Below are positions 1 through 10,816 of a DNA stretch of 64,000 bases, piece after piece. The notes below the pieces were generated by a model. The model was not told the origin of the DNA. It was given only the letters and a program-made list of their open reading frames with translations, and searched no databases. Each line of letters begins with the position of its first letter. Positions within the stretch are counted from its first letter, which is position 1. The translations under genes and the position numbers were made by a program. This stretch comes from Tipula vernalis (taxonomy: Eukaryota; Arthropoda; Insecta; Diptera; Tipulidae), in assembly GCA_958295665.1 (NCBI GenBank), contig OY282560.1:191148061-191212060 (forward strand). Reading direction: 5' to 3'.

Positions 1-1290
1 TTTTTCTAAAACATCACAAAGAGTTTTATTTAATGACGATATACGAAAATTGAAATAGATTAGATCTGAAGTCCCATACCTTAATTTCATCTGTAAGCTG
101 ATCAATTATATATTTGTGGATACCTAAATGCCTTCTATTATAGAACAACTTAATTTTGACTCGGAAAGTGTTTTTAGATGGTCTACGAGTAATGGCCTAC
201 AAGGCATCCTCTCATGATGCCGTTTATTTTCAATTAGTTGGGCCTGCAAAATGACATTTGTTTATTTTTGACGTTCACACAGTGTATCGATATCCCTGTA
301 TATTTTTTTTTTGATTCGCGTTTGCTTCCTCCGACCGCTTATCATTATTTTTCATTAATAATGCAAAATCGTCGAACAATTTTTGCTGGATGTTTATTTG
401 CTTTTCCAAAAGCTGCAATGTTTTTGGTCCGAAATCTTCTTTGGATTCCGAAACTTTTTGTATTTGCGACACCATCAACAGAATCCCGAAGACAAACTAC
501 GCAAATCACTTCCTCCTCTAAACATGTGAAAACCACTTATTGAGTGTTGACACCGCCACCAGTAGTTTTAAATTCTTACTTCTGTAATTCTTATTTTTTG
601 CGCAAAGAGGATTTATGATCACTCCAAACCTAAAATCGCAATTTAAAAAATTTAAATATTTCTAGTTAACTTAAGCACATAACCTAACCTTCCTCCCTGC
701 AGTTTCTTTAATAGGTGGTCCAAGTGGATTTAATTCGTTTGTTTGTTTGTTTTTGAACTATTTTGTGGTCAGGTGCTTTCCACCCATAAGACCTACAGTT
801 TCTGGTTTCTCCAGTTAATGCTTTCGACTTCTCCTCAGTGGGAGGGTTGCAGCTATGGACTGTGATTTTTTGTCAATATTGTTACTCTTTTTTTTTTTAA
901 TTCAAATTGACTTTTGATTCATTTACTTAAAATTACCCGACACCGATTTATAATTCATTGTACGTTATCATAGAAATGATGTTAGTAAAATTAGTTGATG
1001 TTTTTTTTTTTATCCTACCAATCACCCATTTAATACAATTTTTGCTAAAGAAATTTATAAATTATATAAAGCAAAGGAACTTTAAATTGAAAAAGAAATG
1101 ATTCTATTTGTTATTTTTTATTTATTTGTTAATGGAATTTTTTACTTTTATTTAATTTTTAATATTAGAAGACTATAATAGATATGAGCAATGTAGGTGA
1201 TCTTGTGTGTTAGTGTAGTTACTATTGATTCTTTCCGAATAAGTTTGACAGTGATCTCATGCTTTTAGTTTAAATTGAATCTACCTCCAG
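1..1290. other. AT-rich spacer, no gene recognised
   Basis: I see no convincing gene here. Short open frames on both strands around 238-543 overlap each other. The minus-strand one (275-478) has a Gln/Lys-rich stretch faintly like the tail of insect Myb/SANT-type DNA-binding proteins, but it has no domain core. T-rich runs occur near 890-900 and 1003-1012. The right edge is where the 3' region of the minus-strand LINE probably begins. Confidence 0.4.
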
Positions 1291-1417
1291 GGCGAGTACA
1301 TCAATTCACTCAGCTGATTCGTCTAGATTTTACAACCGATTGTTTTTAAAAATTTAGTTAGTTGTTTGGATTCTTCCGTGTTTTGTCTTTGGAGTAGGGT
1401 TTTTAGTGTGATTTGTC

Positions 1418-2264
1418 TTAGGATTGGACAACTGTCTCTCGAATTGTCATAAACCGGGCATATGGTACATTGATAATGTGTTCGTTGTCTTCAGTTATAT
1501 TACAGTTGTCACAGTATGCGGAGTCTTCTAACCCTATTCTGCATCGAAATTTTTTATTGTAAGTATGTCCAGTTCTGAATGTGCACAACATTTTTATATC
1601 TTTGTGATTAAGTTTACTGTTTTTAAACCAAATTTCTTTGGGAAATGTAGGGGATATGTGTCTGTAATATCTAGCTCTTGGCGCTACCATAACCAAAACA
1701 TATTCTTTCCAATCTTCGTGTATCATGTTGTTAATTATTTTCTTAGTATTTGTAATTACAGGGTCGTTGTCTAAGGTGTGTGATGGTGGCAGAATTGCTT
1801 TTCTGGCAAGATCATCTGCCATATCGTTACCTGCGTTTCCTATATGACCTGGTATACACTAAATTAGAATGTGTTTGCCTTGTTGTTTGTTTGTTTTTTT
1901 TTAGTGCCTCCTGTAAAGATAGACATGCACTTTGTGAAACAGTTAGTATAATGATGTTTTTGTTTGAGTTGAGCTAGTGTTGTGGCGAATTTATTCCTAT
2001 GGTTTCTATTGTTTTGATATCCGTATTATTCTCTAGCTTTATGGCGTATTTATTTTTGTTGCCTTCTACATATATCCCTATTCCTGCTTCGTTTCCATCT
2101 GTGAATATTCTGCTGTACCCGCTGTATTTTATTAACATTTCTGAGGTTAATTTTTGTAGTTTCGTGTGGTTGTGACTTTCTTTTTTCGTGATGCCAGTGA
2201 TGAATGTTTCGATTGATATGTTATTTGGAGAAGTAGTTTTTAAGTGATTAGTTTTGATTTTCAT
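1418..2264 (-). pseudogene. I-like LINE ORF2, RNase H and C-terminal zinc finger
   Basis: The frame at 2264-1974 starts the RNase H fold with SRIFTDGNEAGIGIYV (first catalytic aspartate) and reaches the conserved TIE. After a frameshift region, 1860-1800 reads PGHIGNAGNDMADDLARKA, the final catalytic block, with its aspartate kept. The 1822-1418 frame then gives a C-terminal region with CDNCNITEDNEH, the usual Cys-Cys-His end of I-like ORF2 proteins. RNase H removes RNA from the RNA-cDNA hybrid. Its presence is the main reason for calling the I clade. Confidence 0.8.
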
Positions 2265-2289
2265 GAAAAAGTTGTTATTGGTGCATAAG

Positions 2290-3970
2290 TTATTTAATTT
2301 CGTGGTAGATGTTGAATTTTTTATTTCTTCGCCAATGATTGAATATCTGTAGAGGTGTTTTGAGATGTAAATTAATGATTTTTTTTTTGTTATCCAATTC
2401 TACTTTCATTTCTGTGGCCTCTCCCAAAATGGCTGGAATAGGAGTAGATTTTGTTAACCCTAGACATGCTCTTATCCCTGTGTTTTTAATGGTTTGACAC
2501 GTTCTGTTTGCGAATTTATCGTTTAGTTCGGTGATGATATATGCAAATTCAAGTTTAGATTTTATTATGGATTTGAAAATATTTAGCATAGTAATTGGGT
2601 GTGAGCCTCCATTAGGATGAGATAACAAATTTAGAAGATTTAGCGTAATATGAGTGTTTGTCTTTAAATTTCTGTAGTGGTTATTTAGCGAGAGTCTATT
2701 ATTCAGATGGATTCCTAGGACCTTGGTTTATTTTTTTTTTCAAGGATTTTTATGTTGTTTAATTCTATGTTCATTTTATATTTGTTGTTTCTGTTAGTAA
2801 AACATCTTAGAAAATGGGATTTTTTCGGATTAATTGATAGATTAAGGTTGATTATTCTGGTTGGTTAAAATTTGACAGTGTACTGTTTGTAATGTTTTCA
2901 GTTTCATGATGTGTTGCTCCGCTGATTACAATACAAATGTCATCCGCGAATTGAAAAATTCTACAGTTGTTGTTGCTGAGTTCATATAGTGATGTTGTGT
3001 ATATATTAAATAGCGTTGGACTTAAGCAACTACCCTGAGGGATTCCGACATTTGTTGTTTGATTTAATTCTAGTTGAGCGTTTTGAATTTTAATATTTCT
3101 ATTAGTTAGAAACTGATAGATCCAATTATTAATGTTGCTAGAGAATGATAATTTTTCCATTATTTTAATTAAAGTGTTCATGTTAACTCTGTCAAATGCT
3201 CTAGATAGATCTGTGTTAATCCGGATTATTTTATTATTGTTTGAGTAAAGTTTCTTTATGTAATTGGATAACTGTACCATGTAATCTGATATGTTTACGT
3301 TTTGTCTATAGGTGATCATTTATCCTGTTAACTATTAGTTTGTTGAATATCTTTGACAAGGTAGGGAGTAGACATATTGGGCTGTAGTTCTTAATATCGT
3401 TGCCGTTAAGTCCTTTTTTTTTTTCTTAAGAGCTATGGTGAATGCCGTCTTCCAATGAATTGGATGTATTTGTTGCTGAAATGGTCGGTTATGAGATGGA
3501 TAAAATGTTTGTTTTTGTCTGAAAGAATTTTTAACATTTTGTAGCTTATTTTATCATGACCGGGAGCGGAGTTTTTAGCTTTGTGGATGATTTCAGAGAT
3601 TTCTATTGTCTTAAATTCTTTGGGATTTGTTTCTTGAATCTTAATTAGACGTTGTGCTATGGGTAATTCTACTGACTTAGTGAAGTTGTGGTCCAGGAAT
3701 GATTTAGCTGAATGGATATTTTCTAGGAGAATGAAGTGACATTGTTTTTTGTTTTTTAATTTATTTATTTTGTTCCATATATCTCTGTTGTTATAGTTGT
3801 GGTTTATGCTGGTGAGGAACTTATCTCAACTGTTTTTCTTTTCCCTCCTTATATTTAGCTTTAATGTCTGGATTGCTGACCTCAGTTTCATGGCTGTATA
3901 TAATGTTTTCCTTCTGCTGTAAGTTTTCTGTTTCTCATTTTTTATGTCCCAAAGTCTCTGAAGTAGTTCG
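2290..3970 (-). pseudogene. I-like LINE ORF2, reverse transcriptase
   Basis: The best preserved block is 3319-2852. It holds the first catalytic aspartate in NTDLSRAFDRVN, the GIPQGSCLSPTLFNIY motif and an intact catalytic FADD box (FQFADDICIV). A further frame at 2628-2290 carries the thumb/connection region, with KLEFAYIITELND and IRACLGLTKSTPIPAI. The fingers region (3970-3320) is present but broken. The domain makes cDNA from the element RNA at the target site. T-rich indels, for example near 2730-2745 and 3413-3425, break the frame. Confidence 0.8.
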
Positions 3971-3972
3971 TT

Positions 3973-4785
3973 TCACCATGGTTTCGGGCGATGTCTAGGG
4001 TTGATGGTGATTGATGATGAGTGTTTATTTATGGTGTTGCATATTAGGTCTTCTATGTTTTTGGTGTCTTTATTTATTGATACGTCAAGGTCCGCGAAAA
4101 TCTTTTTCCAGTTGGTGATTTGTTTTATAAGTTTATTCGTTGTTTTGTATTTTATTATGATGGGAAAGTGATCACTTCCTATGTGGTCAGAGGTAGATGT
4201 CCAATGGATTTTATCGGTAAGATTTTTTGAGCATAGGGAGATGTCGACCGCCAAAGAGATGTTTATAACTATCCTGTCTAGTTGGAGAGTCATCGTTAAG
4301 TATGTAAAGTGGGTAGTTTGTAATGATATCTGCAATTTTGTTTCCCAGGTAGTCTGCTCTGAAGTTGTTATCTCACAGTCCGTTGTGAGCGTTGATATCT
4401 CCAGCTATTATATTGTCGTTTCCTTTGTTCTCATCCAATAGTGATCTAAATTCTCCTATAATTTCTTCCGGTCTTGTTTCTTTATTAAATGTTTTTATAG
4501 TGAATGCTTATTTTTAATGTTTCTAATCTGATTAATGTTGTATTATGATTAATAATAGTATATAGAATTTTTTTATGGATTAAAAAACCTACTCCTCCGT
4601 ATCCATCCGGTCTATTTTTAGTGATTAAATTAAAGTTGTTGAATTCTAATGAGTGTGTTGATTTTAACCAAGTTTCTGTTATGATTGCAATGTGAATATT
4701 TTTGGGAATAAATACTGCTCTAACAGTGCTTTGTTGCTTTTTAGACTTCTAATATTGGTTTGCAACATGCTAATAGATTCCATCA
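3973..4785 (-). pseudogene. I-like LINE ORF2, endonuclease domain
   Basis: The frame begins MESISMLQTNIRSLKSN, matching the start of APE-type endonucleases in I-clade LINEs (LLQTNIRSLKSNK-like). Downstream fragments read as TETWLKS-like and then GDINAHNGL, the metal-binding and catalytic region. At about 4190 the terminal SDHIGSDHFPIII motif holds the conserved SDH. This enzyme nicks the target DNA to prime reverse transcription. Several frame changes occur between 4785 and 4335, and only 4335-3973 is a continuous open frame. The order fits ORF2 directly after ORF1. Confidence 0.7.
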
Positions 4786-4786
4786 T

Positions 4787-5341
4787 TTAGTTGTTTAGGT
4801 CCCCTGTCTTTGGGGGGTTTGGGATGATTTTCCCAATTTCAATTAATATGCCATCAGTTATGGCTGGATTTTTGACATGATCTTTGTTATTTAATGCATT
4901 GACGATGTTAATGTTAGCTTTTAATTGATTTTTGAGTTCCTGGATTAGGTTTTGAAGAATTTTTGTTTGATTGTCTGCTTCAATAATTTCCTTTTTAGAT
5001 TTTTTATTTATATAGTTTGGTTCATTAATCAGTGGGAAGTCGTTATAGTTAGGTGATCGTTGTCTTTGACCAAATAGTAATTCCTTAGATTCTCTGAATG
5101 AAATTTTGTTTATGGCCATATGCTCAGCTATTCTTTTTTGCCTGAATTTTTCGTTGCAGAATTTGCATCTTGGTTTCAAGTCGCATAAGTGGTTTGTATC
5201 ATTGTGGTTCGCGCAGGTTGTGCATCTGGCATTTTCTTCACTTCTACATCTTTTAGCAGTATGACCATAGTTTAAACACATTTTGCAATGGAAGGGATTA
5301 GGAATATAATATTGCACCTTTATCAATATGTTATTATACAT
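4787..5341 (-). pseudogene. I-like LINE ORF1, C-terminal zinc-knuckle part
   Basis: The piece starts with a classic CCHC knuckle (CKMCLNYGHTAKRC, about residues 18-31). Two more cysteine clusters follow, CTTCANHNDTNHLC and CKFC, an arrangement typical of I- and Jockey-type ORF1 proteins. These knuckles bind nucleic acid. The tail is Lys/Asn/Gln-rich. The stop codon is followed directly by ATG of the next frame, so ORF1 and ORF2 are adjacent with no spacer (TAAATG), which suggests translation by reinitiation. It is separated from the N-terminal half by one frameshift. Confidence 0.8.
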
Positions 5342-5343
5342 AA

Positions 5344-5958
5344 CTATATTGGGATATTGTTAGCTTTAAAAGTGGTTTTTACTAATTCCGTGTTGGATGA
5401 TGATTTTGTATTTTCATCCCATTTCGTCATCCTCTCAATTGTTACTATTCTAATACTTGTTTTTATGTTGTCCTGTATTTCTTCCGTCGTCATATCTGTA
5501 GGGACCTTTTTGATAATCCCAATAGTAGTGTGGAAATTATTTGGAATGAACGCATGGTATTTATCAATCTCAGCCAGAGTTTTGGAGGAAACAAATGTGT
5601 TGGCTTCCCTAAAGCTGTTTAAACTGATTCTCGCCATGTTCTTGCTTATCTGTTCCAGTGAGTCCACTTTTTCGATGTTGCGTAATTTAAATGATCTTCC
5701 TAAGGCTATTAGGTTTAGGTTCTCTTTATGTATTATGACTCTAATTGGTCCTTTGTCATTTTTGACGTATTTGTTGACTATTTTAATTGCCGCGTTGTTG
5801 TCCCCATTACTCGAGGTACCGACATTATCCTTTAGTAGTTTCGTCATATTAGCCACTAATAATATTTTTGCATTACTGTTTAGGATATCTGTGCTGGTAA
5901 TTGTATTCGACACTTTTCTTCTTTTTTGTTCTGATATGGCTTCACTATAGTTTATCAC
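5344..5958 (-). pseudogene. I-like LINE ORF1 (Gag-like), N-terminal part
   Basis: This frame opens with a methionine at 5958 and runs about 204 residues. It contains a stretch resembling the RNA-recognition-like region of LINE Gag proteins: basic and aliphatic residues with GPIRVIIHKENL at mid-protein, comparable to the PIRV(L/V)AR motif of the Jockey ORF1s in this window. ORF1 proteins bind the element RNA in a ribonucleoprotein particle. The frame ends at 5344, and the zinc-knuckle half continues at once in another frame (5341-4787), so one small indel near 5343 splits the gene. A long open frame on the opposite strand (5288-5950) is its mirror image, not a gene. Confidence 0.7.
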
Positions 5959-6519
5959 ATTAATATTATGTTATGTTATGCGCGTCACTATTTTTTAACA
6001 CATTTACACGAGTTTTCTAGTTTTTGAGTAATTTAAGTCGTTTAGCTTATTGTCACTAACGTAAGTGAATGAAGCTTTCGTGATTAAATTGGGCGGCGAG
6101 CAGGCATCCCTGCTCCCCCCTTTGTTATCGGCCGTATTTCTTATAATACTAATATAGGATTGCAATATCTATACGAGGTAAATGAATAAATGTACTTACC
6201 CTGTGTATATATTGATTTTTGGAACTATTTATTAAGATAATTAAACTTTACTTATTTTTTTACTTATGATCACTTCAGAACTTTTACACTTTCCTTCTAG
6301 AAGTTTCGAGAAAGAATCGGATTTAATTCATTCTGTAGTTTTTGCCGAAACTGTACAACTGTATCTATATCAATTTTGGTTAGATTCTTCGCTATATTCG
6401 GGTGCTCAGTCATAAGGCTCACCATCTTTTAAATCTGTGCCCGGTTGGTCGTACGCTTTCTTACACTTTACTATTCTCCATGACAAAAAACCTAAACACT
6501 ACAAAACAGTTTTCAATCC

Positions 6520-6716
6520 GCAGTGAATTCGATGCGAATTTAAAATGACACTTTTACTACAGAGTGCGTTTCACCCGCGAATTTCATAATAGCTCTTTTT
6601 GAAACTTCATTACCGACATTCGTTCATTTTTTATACGGCGTATTCGATAATAAGTAAAACGTCAAAAGCGAATTAAATTCCCTCCGCAATTGATCCGGCG
6701 AGTTGTATAATCGACG
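6520..6716. repeat. Dispersed repeat, copy 1
   Basis: This stretch matches the sequence flanking the plus-strand LINE at 46430-46548 and 50457-50500. Shared parts are a GATGCG...AATGACACTTTT block, an ACGTCAAA block, and an AAATTCCC...CGAGTTGTATA block, with indels between. Its two ends show weak inverted similarity (GAATTTAA...TTTTAC), so it may be a decayed non-autonomous DNA transposon. The minus-strand Jockey-like LINE ends (poly-T on the plus strand) directly at its right edge. Confidence 0.6.
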
Positions 6717-6905
6717 TTTTTTTTTATTTTATGTAATTACAATCTAGTCTCCTGGACTAATGAGCAATTTGTTTCTGACTTAATTTACTAACTTAAATTA
6801 ATCTATGGCTTCTTTCCATTGGCATTCCATAGTGTTTGGTAAATTGAAGTAAACCACATCTTTGTAGTGGATTTTAGATCAGCACAATGCTGCTTAAACT
6901 GACAA

Positions 6906-8452
6906 TCACACCAGCTCAAAAGGTTTGGTTATTTTAAGTCTGCGTACTAAATTCGTGATGCTTAGGAGCTGAGATGCCTCAATGTTCACTTGTTGGCGGA
7001 CCCTTTCTTCATGCCTCCGTGGTTTTTCCTGGAATACATTTAAGATGAGGTTCATTTTAAGGTCCCTATGAAGGTCATTGTTCCTGACATACCAAGGTGC
7101 ATCAACGATGTTCCTTAATACCATATTCTGAAATCTTCGAACAATATTTACGTTGCTCTGTTTGGTACAACCCCAAAGCTGAATACCATAAGTCCAAATC
7201 GGTTTCAATATTTGCTTATAAAGTAGAAGCTCGGTATTATTTCCCTATTTATGGTAATCGGAATATGTTCGAGTCGTCTGTTTGTAAAGTTGATATGAAC
7301 TGATTTAGTTTCATTCAGTTTTATTCTCCATCTTTTTATCCATTAATATATTTGGGTTATAGCTGATTGTAACTTCTGTGTTGATCCTTCGTTGTTTTTT
7401 CCAACAGCTAAGATCGCCGTATCATCTGAAAAAGTTGCAACTGTGTTGTTTTCTAATGTATGAAGATCATGAGTGTATAGTAGGTATAAAACCGGCCCTT
7501 AAACACTACCCTGCGGAACTCCTGCATTGATTTCTTTCAATTCAGAAAATGTATCATCTAACTTAATCCTGAAGAACCTATCTTTAAATTAAGATTGCAG
7601 TATCTTAGCAAATTGCATTGGTAGAAGATTTCTTAACTTGTGGTTTAGTCCTTCATGCCACACTCTATCAAACGCTTGTGCAACGTCTAGAAATACTGTT
7701 GAACAGACTTTTTTCTCCTCTAATGCTTTCTCAATTATACTGGTTATTCTGTGTACTTGATCAATTGTTGAGTGTTGGTTGCTAAACCGAACTGATGATT
7801 TAGGATCAAGTTTTTACTATCGATTATCGGATTTAATCTTTTTACCAGAAGGTTCTCAAAGAGTTTGGACATGACTGGCAATAGCGAAATTGGCTTATAA
7901 GACGATGTCATGTGTGGTGGTTTCCCAGGTTTTGGGATCATAATTACTTCTGCAAATTTCCATAAGCTTGGTACACATTTGATTATAAATGCTGCATTTT
8001 TAAGATTGGTGAGTTTCACCAGAGCTTTCCTTGGCAGTTCTTTTAAGATTTCTGCAGTAATCAGATCGTACCCAAGAGCTTTTTTCGTATTCATATTAGC
8101 TTTTATCTCATGCATGACTTCTTTTAGTGTTGTGGGTATAGGATTTCTTTACTTTCTTGCACAACTTGTTCAGTAATTATCTCGGCTTCCAAAGTTTGGT
8201 CTTCATGTGGCTGGAATCTTTTTCGAGGTGTTCAGCAAATTCTCGAGCTTTGTCTTTATTATTTCTAGACCATTTCTCACCTGCTATTTTATTAGGGGGA
8301 ATCTGCATTATTGGCCTTTTGATTCTTTTGGTTGCTTTCCAAATAGAATAATCAGTACTGTTATCATTAGTTAATTTTCTTAAACCGTTGCTGATTGATT
8401 CATCTTTCAATTCTTTGATCTCTCTTCTTAATTGTTGAGTGAGATTGTTCAA
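6906..8452 (-). pseudogene. Jockey-like ORF2, reverse transcriptase and C-terminus
   Basis: 8452-8177 is the linker after the endonuclease (SIWKATKRIKRPI, then RNNKDKAREFAEHLE). 8115-7744 is the start of the reverse transcriptase: KKALGYDLITAEILKELP, then IPKPGKPPHMTSSYKPISLL and FENLLVKRL. Around 7700-7430 the frame is broken, but FSDD (ATFSDDTAIL) is readable as the catalytic box. 7208-6906 is the C-terminal segment, with WTYGIQLWGCTK and APWYVRNNDLHRDLKM, typical of the Jockey clade. The enzyme would copy element RNA at the nicked target. Stops and frameshifts make this copy inactive. Confidence 0.8.
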
Positions 8453-8599
8453 ATGAGTTTTATCTTGGCGGGCTCTTGTTTGTTGCCATACTCTTCTCGT
8501 TTTTTTTTTCTGCGAGGAGTTCCCTAATTTCTATAGGGTAGTTGTTTTCCTTAATTTCGTTTTAATTACATGAGTATTTTCCCAAGCTAATTGCTAAAT

Positions 8600-9380
8600 A
8601 TCGTTTACAAATTTGTGAACTTCTTTGTCTAATTGTTCTTCCGTCTTTAATGGAACTATTAAGTTAATTTGTTTTTCTAGCGATAGTCTAAAGCATGCCC
8701 AATTAGTGTGATTATTTACTAATAATGGGATTCTTTTTTTCTGAATGATTTTTTCACTTAACATTAAAAGTATTGGTGAATAATCAGAGTTTAAATCATG
8801 GCTTTCATCTACTTGTACATAATTTGCAGATATGTTCTTTATTATGAAGAAATCAATCAGATCTGGTAATTTATTTGGATCAGTTGGCCAGTAGGTTGGT
8901 TTTCCTGTTGAGAGGGCTTCACAACTGCATCTTCTTCTTTACCTTTAGTCGTTGTTAATCTGGATCCCCAGTGGACATTTTTTGTATTAAAGTCTACTCC
9001 AAGTATAAATCGTTTTCCTAATTTTCTGAGGAACAGGAGATAATCTTTTTCTTTCATTGAGTGCTTCGGTGGGCAGTAAATACTAGCAATACAAATAGAA
9101 CTACTTTTGGATTTGACAATAACAGCAGTTGCTTGTATTTCTTCCGTTTCATATTTTAATTCCTAATAGTGATAAATACTATTTCTAATTATAACAGCAC
9201 TACCTACTTTATCAGTGTTACCAGGGTAAATAGTGTGATATATTTGATAATTTTTATATTTAATGATTGATTGTCTAGTGAAGTGTGTTTCTGTGATGAG
9301 ACCACTTGTATTCTTGTTGACGTTGCATCAGTCCATTGGGATTCCAACATATGATACTAAGATCATTGGCCACTTTTCTG
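8600..9380 (-). pseudogene. Jockey-like ORF2, endonuclease domain
   Basis: The domain begins near 9375 with a readable LSIICWNPNGL, the usual start of Jockey APE endonucleases. Further on are CPPKHSMKEKDYLLFLRKLG, then GVDFNTKNVHWGSRL (the D-N pair and the WGS motif) and STGKPTYWPTDPNKLPD, followed by LIDFFI and a degenerate SDYSPI in place of the usual SDHSPI. Frames change several times; 9057-8857 is the longest open part. It nicks target DNA for priming. Similar motifs occur in the plus-strand copy at 48060-48600. Confidence 0.75.
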
Positions 9381-9599
9381 TTTAGGTATGGCTCCCTTAA
9401 TGCTGTACTCTAGTTTCTGTAACGCTCGTCAAATCTATTTAGTCTGCTTAAAATTAATTTAAGTTTTTGAGTTATATCGTCATTTCGAGCAGTTTTTCCT
9501 GGATTTCCGTTGCTCATCATTACTTGAGTGTAAGTCATTTTACAAAATTTTCCTTGTTTAGTACCCGACACTCTACGGTTTACTTCGGGTCGGTTCATC

Positions 9600-10130
9600 T
9601 GAATCGCTTGCTTCCTGAATAAACTTAGATTTTTAGCAATCTCGTTCTTATTTTTGATGTTTTGTAGTTCAATAGCAACGCTGCATCCTCTGTAGTTAGC
9701 CGGATGGTTTTCTCCACAGTGAACGCATTTAGGTTGAACATTTTGGGCTTTTACACAATGTTTGGTATGATGTTTACGTAAACATTTTACACACCTGGGT
9801 TCGCTGTTGCAATGTTTACATTGTGGTATAAGCTTAGATCTTCTTAGAGGCTAAATAACCACTTTGTACCCCAATATGTACTTAATTTGATAAATTTTTT
9901 CGATATCTTCATCAGTATCGAAGGTCAACATAAACATGTTGAGAGGTACTTTGCCTCTCCGTTTTAGCTTAATCGATGCTTCAGTTGCCTTAAATCCTTT
10001 TGCTTTCAGGTCATTAATTATTTTTTCAGGTTTACACTTAGAGTTTCTAGCCAGGACCCTAATTGGTCTTGTTTGTTTATCTTCAAACGTGTGCACGTTT
10101 TTGTTCATTTAACATTTTTGTCATTTTTCT
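9600..10130 (-). pseudogene. Jockey-like ORF1, C-terminal part with zinc knuckles
   Basis: After the inserted LINE, the gag-like frame resumes at about 10130 with YRKMTKMLNE and continues into THTFEDKQTRPIRVLARN, the conserved Jockey ORF1 core, through an RNA-binding-like fold ending at 9851. From 9846 to 9660 another frame reads CKHC, PRCVKCLRKHHTKHC and PKCVHCGENHPANYRGC: three cysteine-rich knuckles with the HPANYRGC signature. The tail (to 9410) is KQGKFCKMTYTQVM-like. The protein would package element RNA. At least one frameshift and a stop at 9851 break it. Confidence 0.8.
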
Positions 10131-10138
10131 GTAGGTTT

Positions 10139-10166
10139 ATTTATTTATTTATTTATTTATTTATCT
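10139..10166. repeat. (TTTA)n 3' tail of the nested LINE
   Basis: About six TTTA repeats on the plus strand form the tail of the nested LINE. The tail directly follows one copy of the 8-bp target-site duplication, so it marks the 3' end of the insertion. Confidence 0.85.
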
Positions 10167-10816
10167 ATCAATTAGCCAATGCTGTTTAAACCTAATGTTT
10201 TTGTACAACATGAATATATACAATAATTAAAGTAGAGAATAACAGACAAAATTTAAAATTAACACAAAGAATAAAACAAAATATACAAAGATAATATATA
10301 TACAAAATATATACATAAACATATATACATTATATACATACTATTTACACCAATCAATCAAAAATTTAGATTACCTTGTACCAATTTTAACATTAATCCT
10401 TTAAAAATATTCAAAGAACCAATATTCTTTAGTTCCAGTGGTAGGCTGTTCCAAATGACAATCATGTTCACCAAACAGGAGTTATTGTAAACCTTTGTCC
10501 TATTGATAGGCAAGTTGACATTTCTTGTTCGCAACGATGTAGAAAAATCTAACTTCTCATGTAAATACAATGGTTTACCCGTTTTAATAATACGGAAAAT
10601 AAAAGCCGCAGCTCTATAACGGTAAAATTCAAACAAGTCACATCCAATAATAGAAACCCTAAATTCAGAGACATGGTCAAACTTCCTAAGGTCATAAACA
10701 TATCGAATGCAGTTATTAAACGTAACCTCAAGTAAACGCCTAGAAGTACTATCACAGTTATTAAATATTACATCACAATATGTGAAAATTGGTTATATGC
10801 GTAAATTCACTGAAGA
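10139..10816 (-). mobile_element. 5'-truncated LINE nested inside Jockey-like ORF1
   Basis: A 678-bp insertion in the ORF1 above. It encodes only the end of a LINE reverse-transcriptase protein: SRRLLEVTFNNCIRYVYDLR, then FEFYRYRAAAFIFRI, LYLHEKL and SCLVNMIVIWNSLPLELKN, followed by a short 3' UTR and a tail of TAAA-type repeats (TTTA on the plus strand). Both ends carry the same 8 bases (GTAGGTTT at 10131-10138 and 10817-10824), a target-site duplication from insertion. The host gene reads up to one copy and resumes after the other. The clade is uncertain (CR1-, BS- or Jockey-related). Confidence 0.85.

Larger units (their letters stand above)
1380..6110 (-). mobile_element. I-clade non-LTR retrotransposon (LINE), degenerate
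   Basis: Read on the minus strand, this is a complete succession of LINE parts: a 5' leader (about 6110-5960), ORF1 with nucleocapsid-type zinc knuckles (5958-4787), then ORF2 with an apurinic-type endonuclease (about 4785-3970), reverse transcriptase (about 3970-2290), RNase H (2264-1800) and a C-terminal zinc-finger segment (ends 1418). An RNase H domain after the reverse transcriptase separates the I clade from the Jockey clade, which normally lacks it. Several frameshifts and stops split ORF2, so the copy is dead. The exact 3' terminus and target-site duplication were not found. Confidence 0.85.

Noticed and set aside
238..543. Open frames on both strands near the left edge
   Set aside because: They overlap each other in several frames, and only a faint Gln/Lys-rich similarity to SANT-protein tails was seen; no domain core.
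5288..5950. 220-codon plus-strand frame
   Set aside because: Exact mirror of LINE ORF1 on the minus strand; its hydrophobic translation comes from antisense reading of Asn/Lys/Glu codons.
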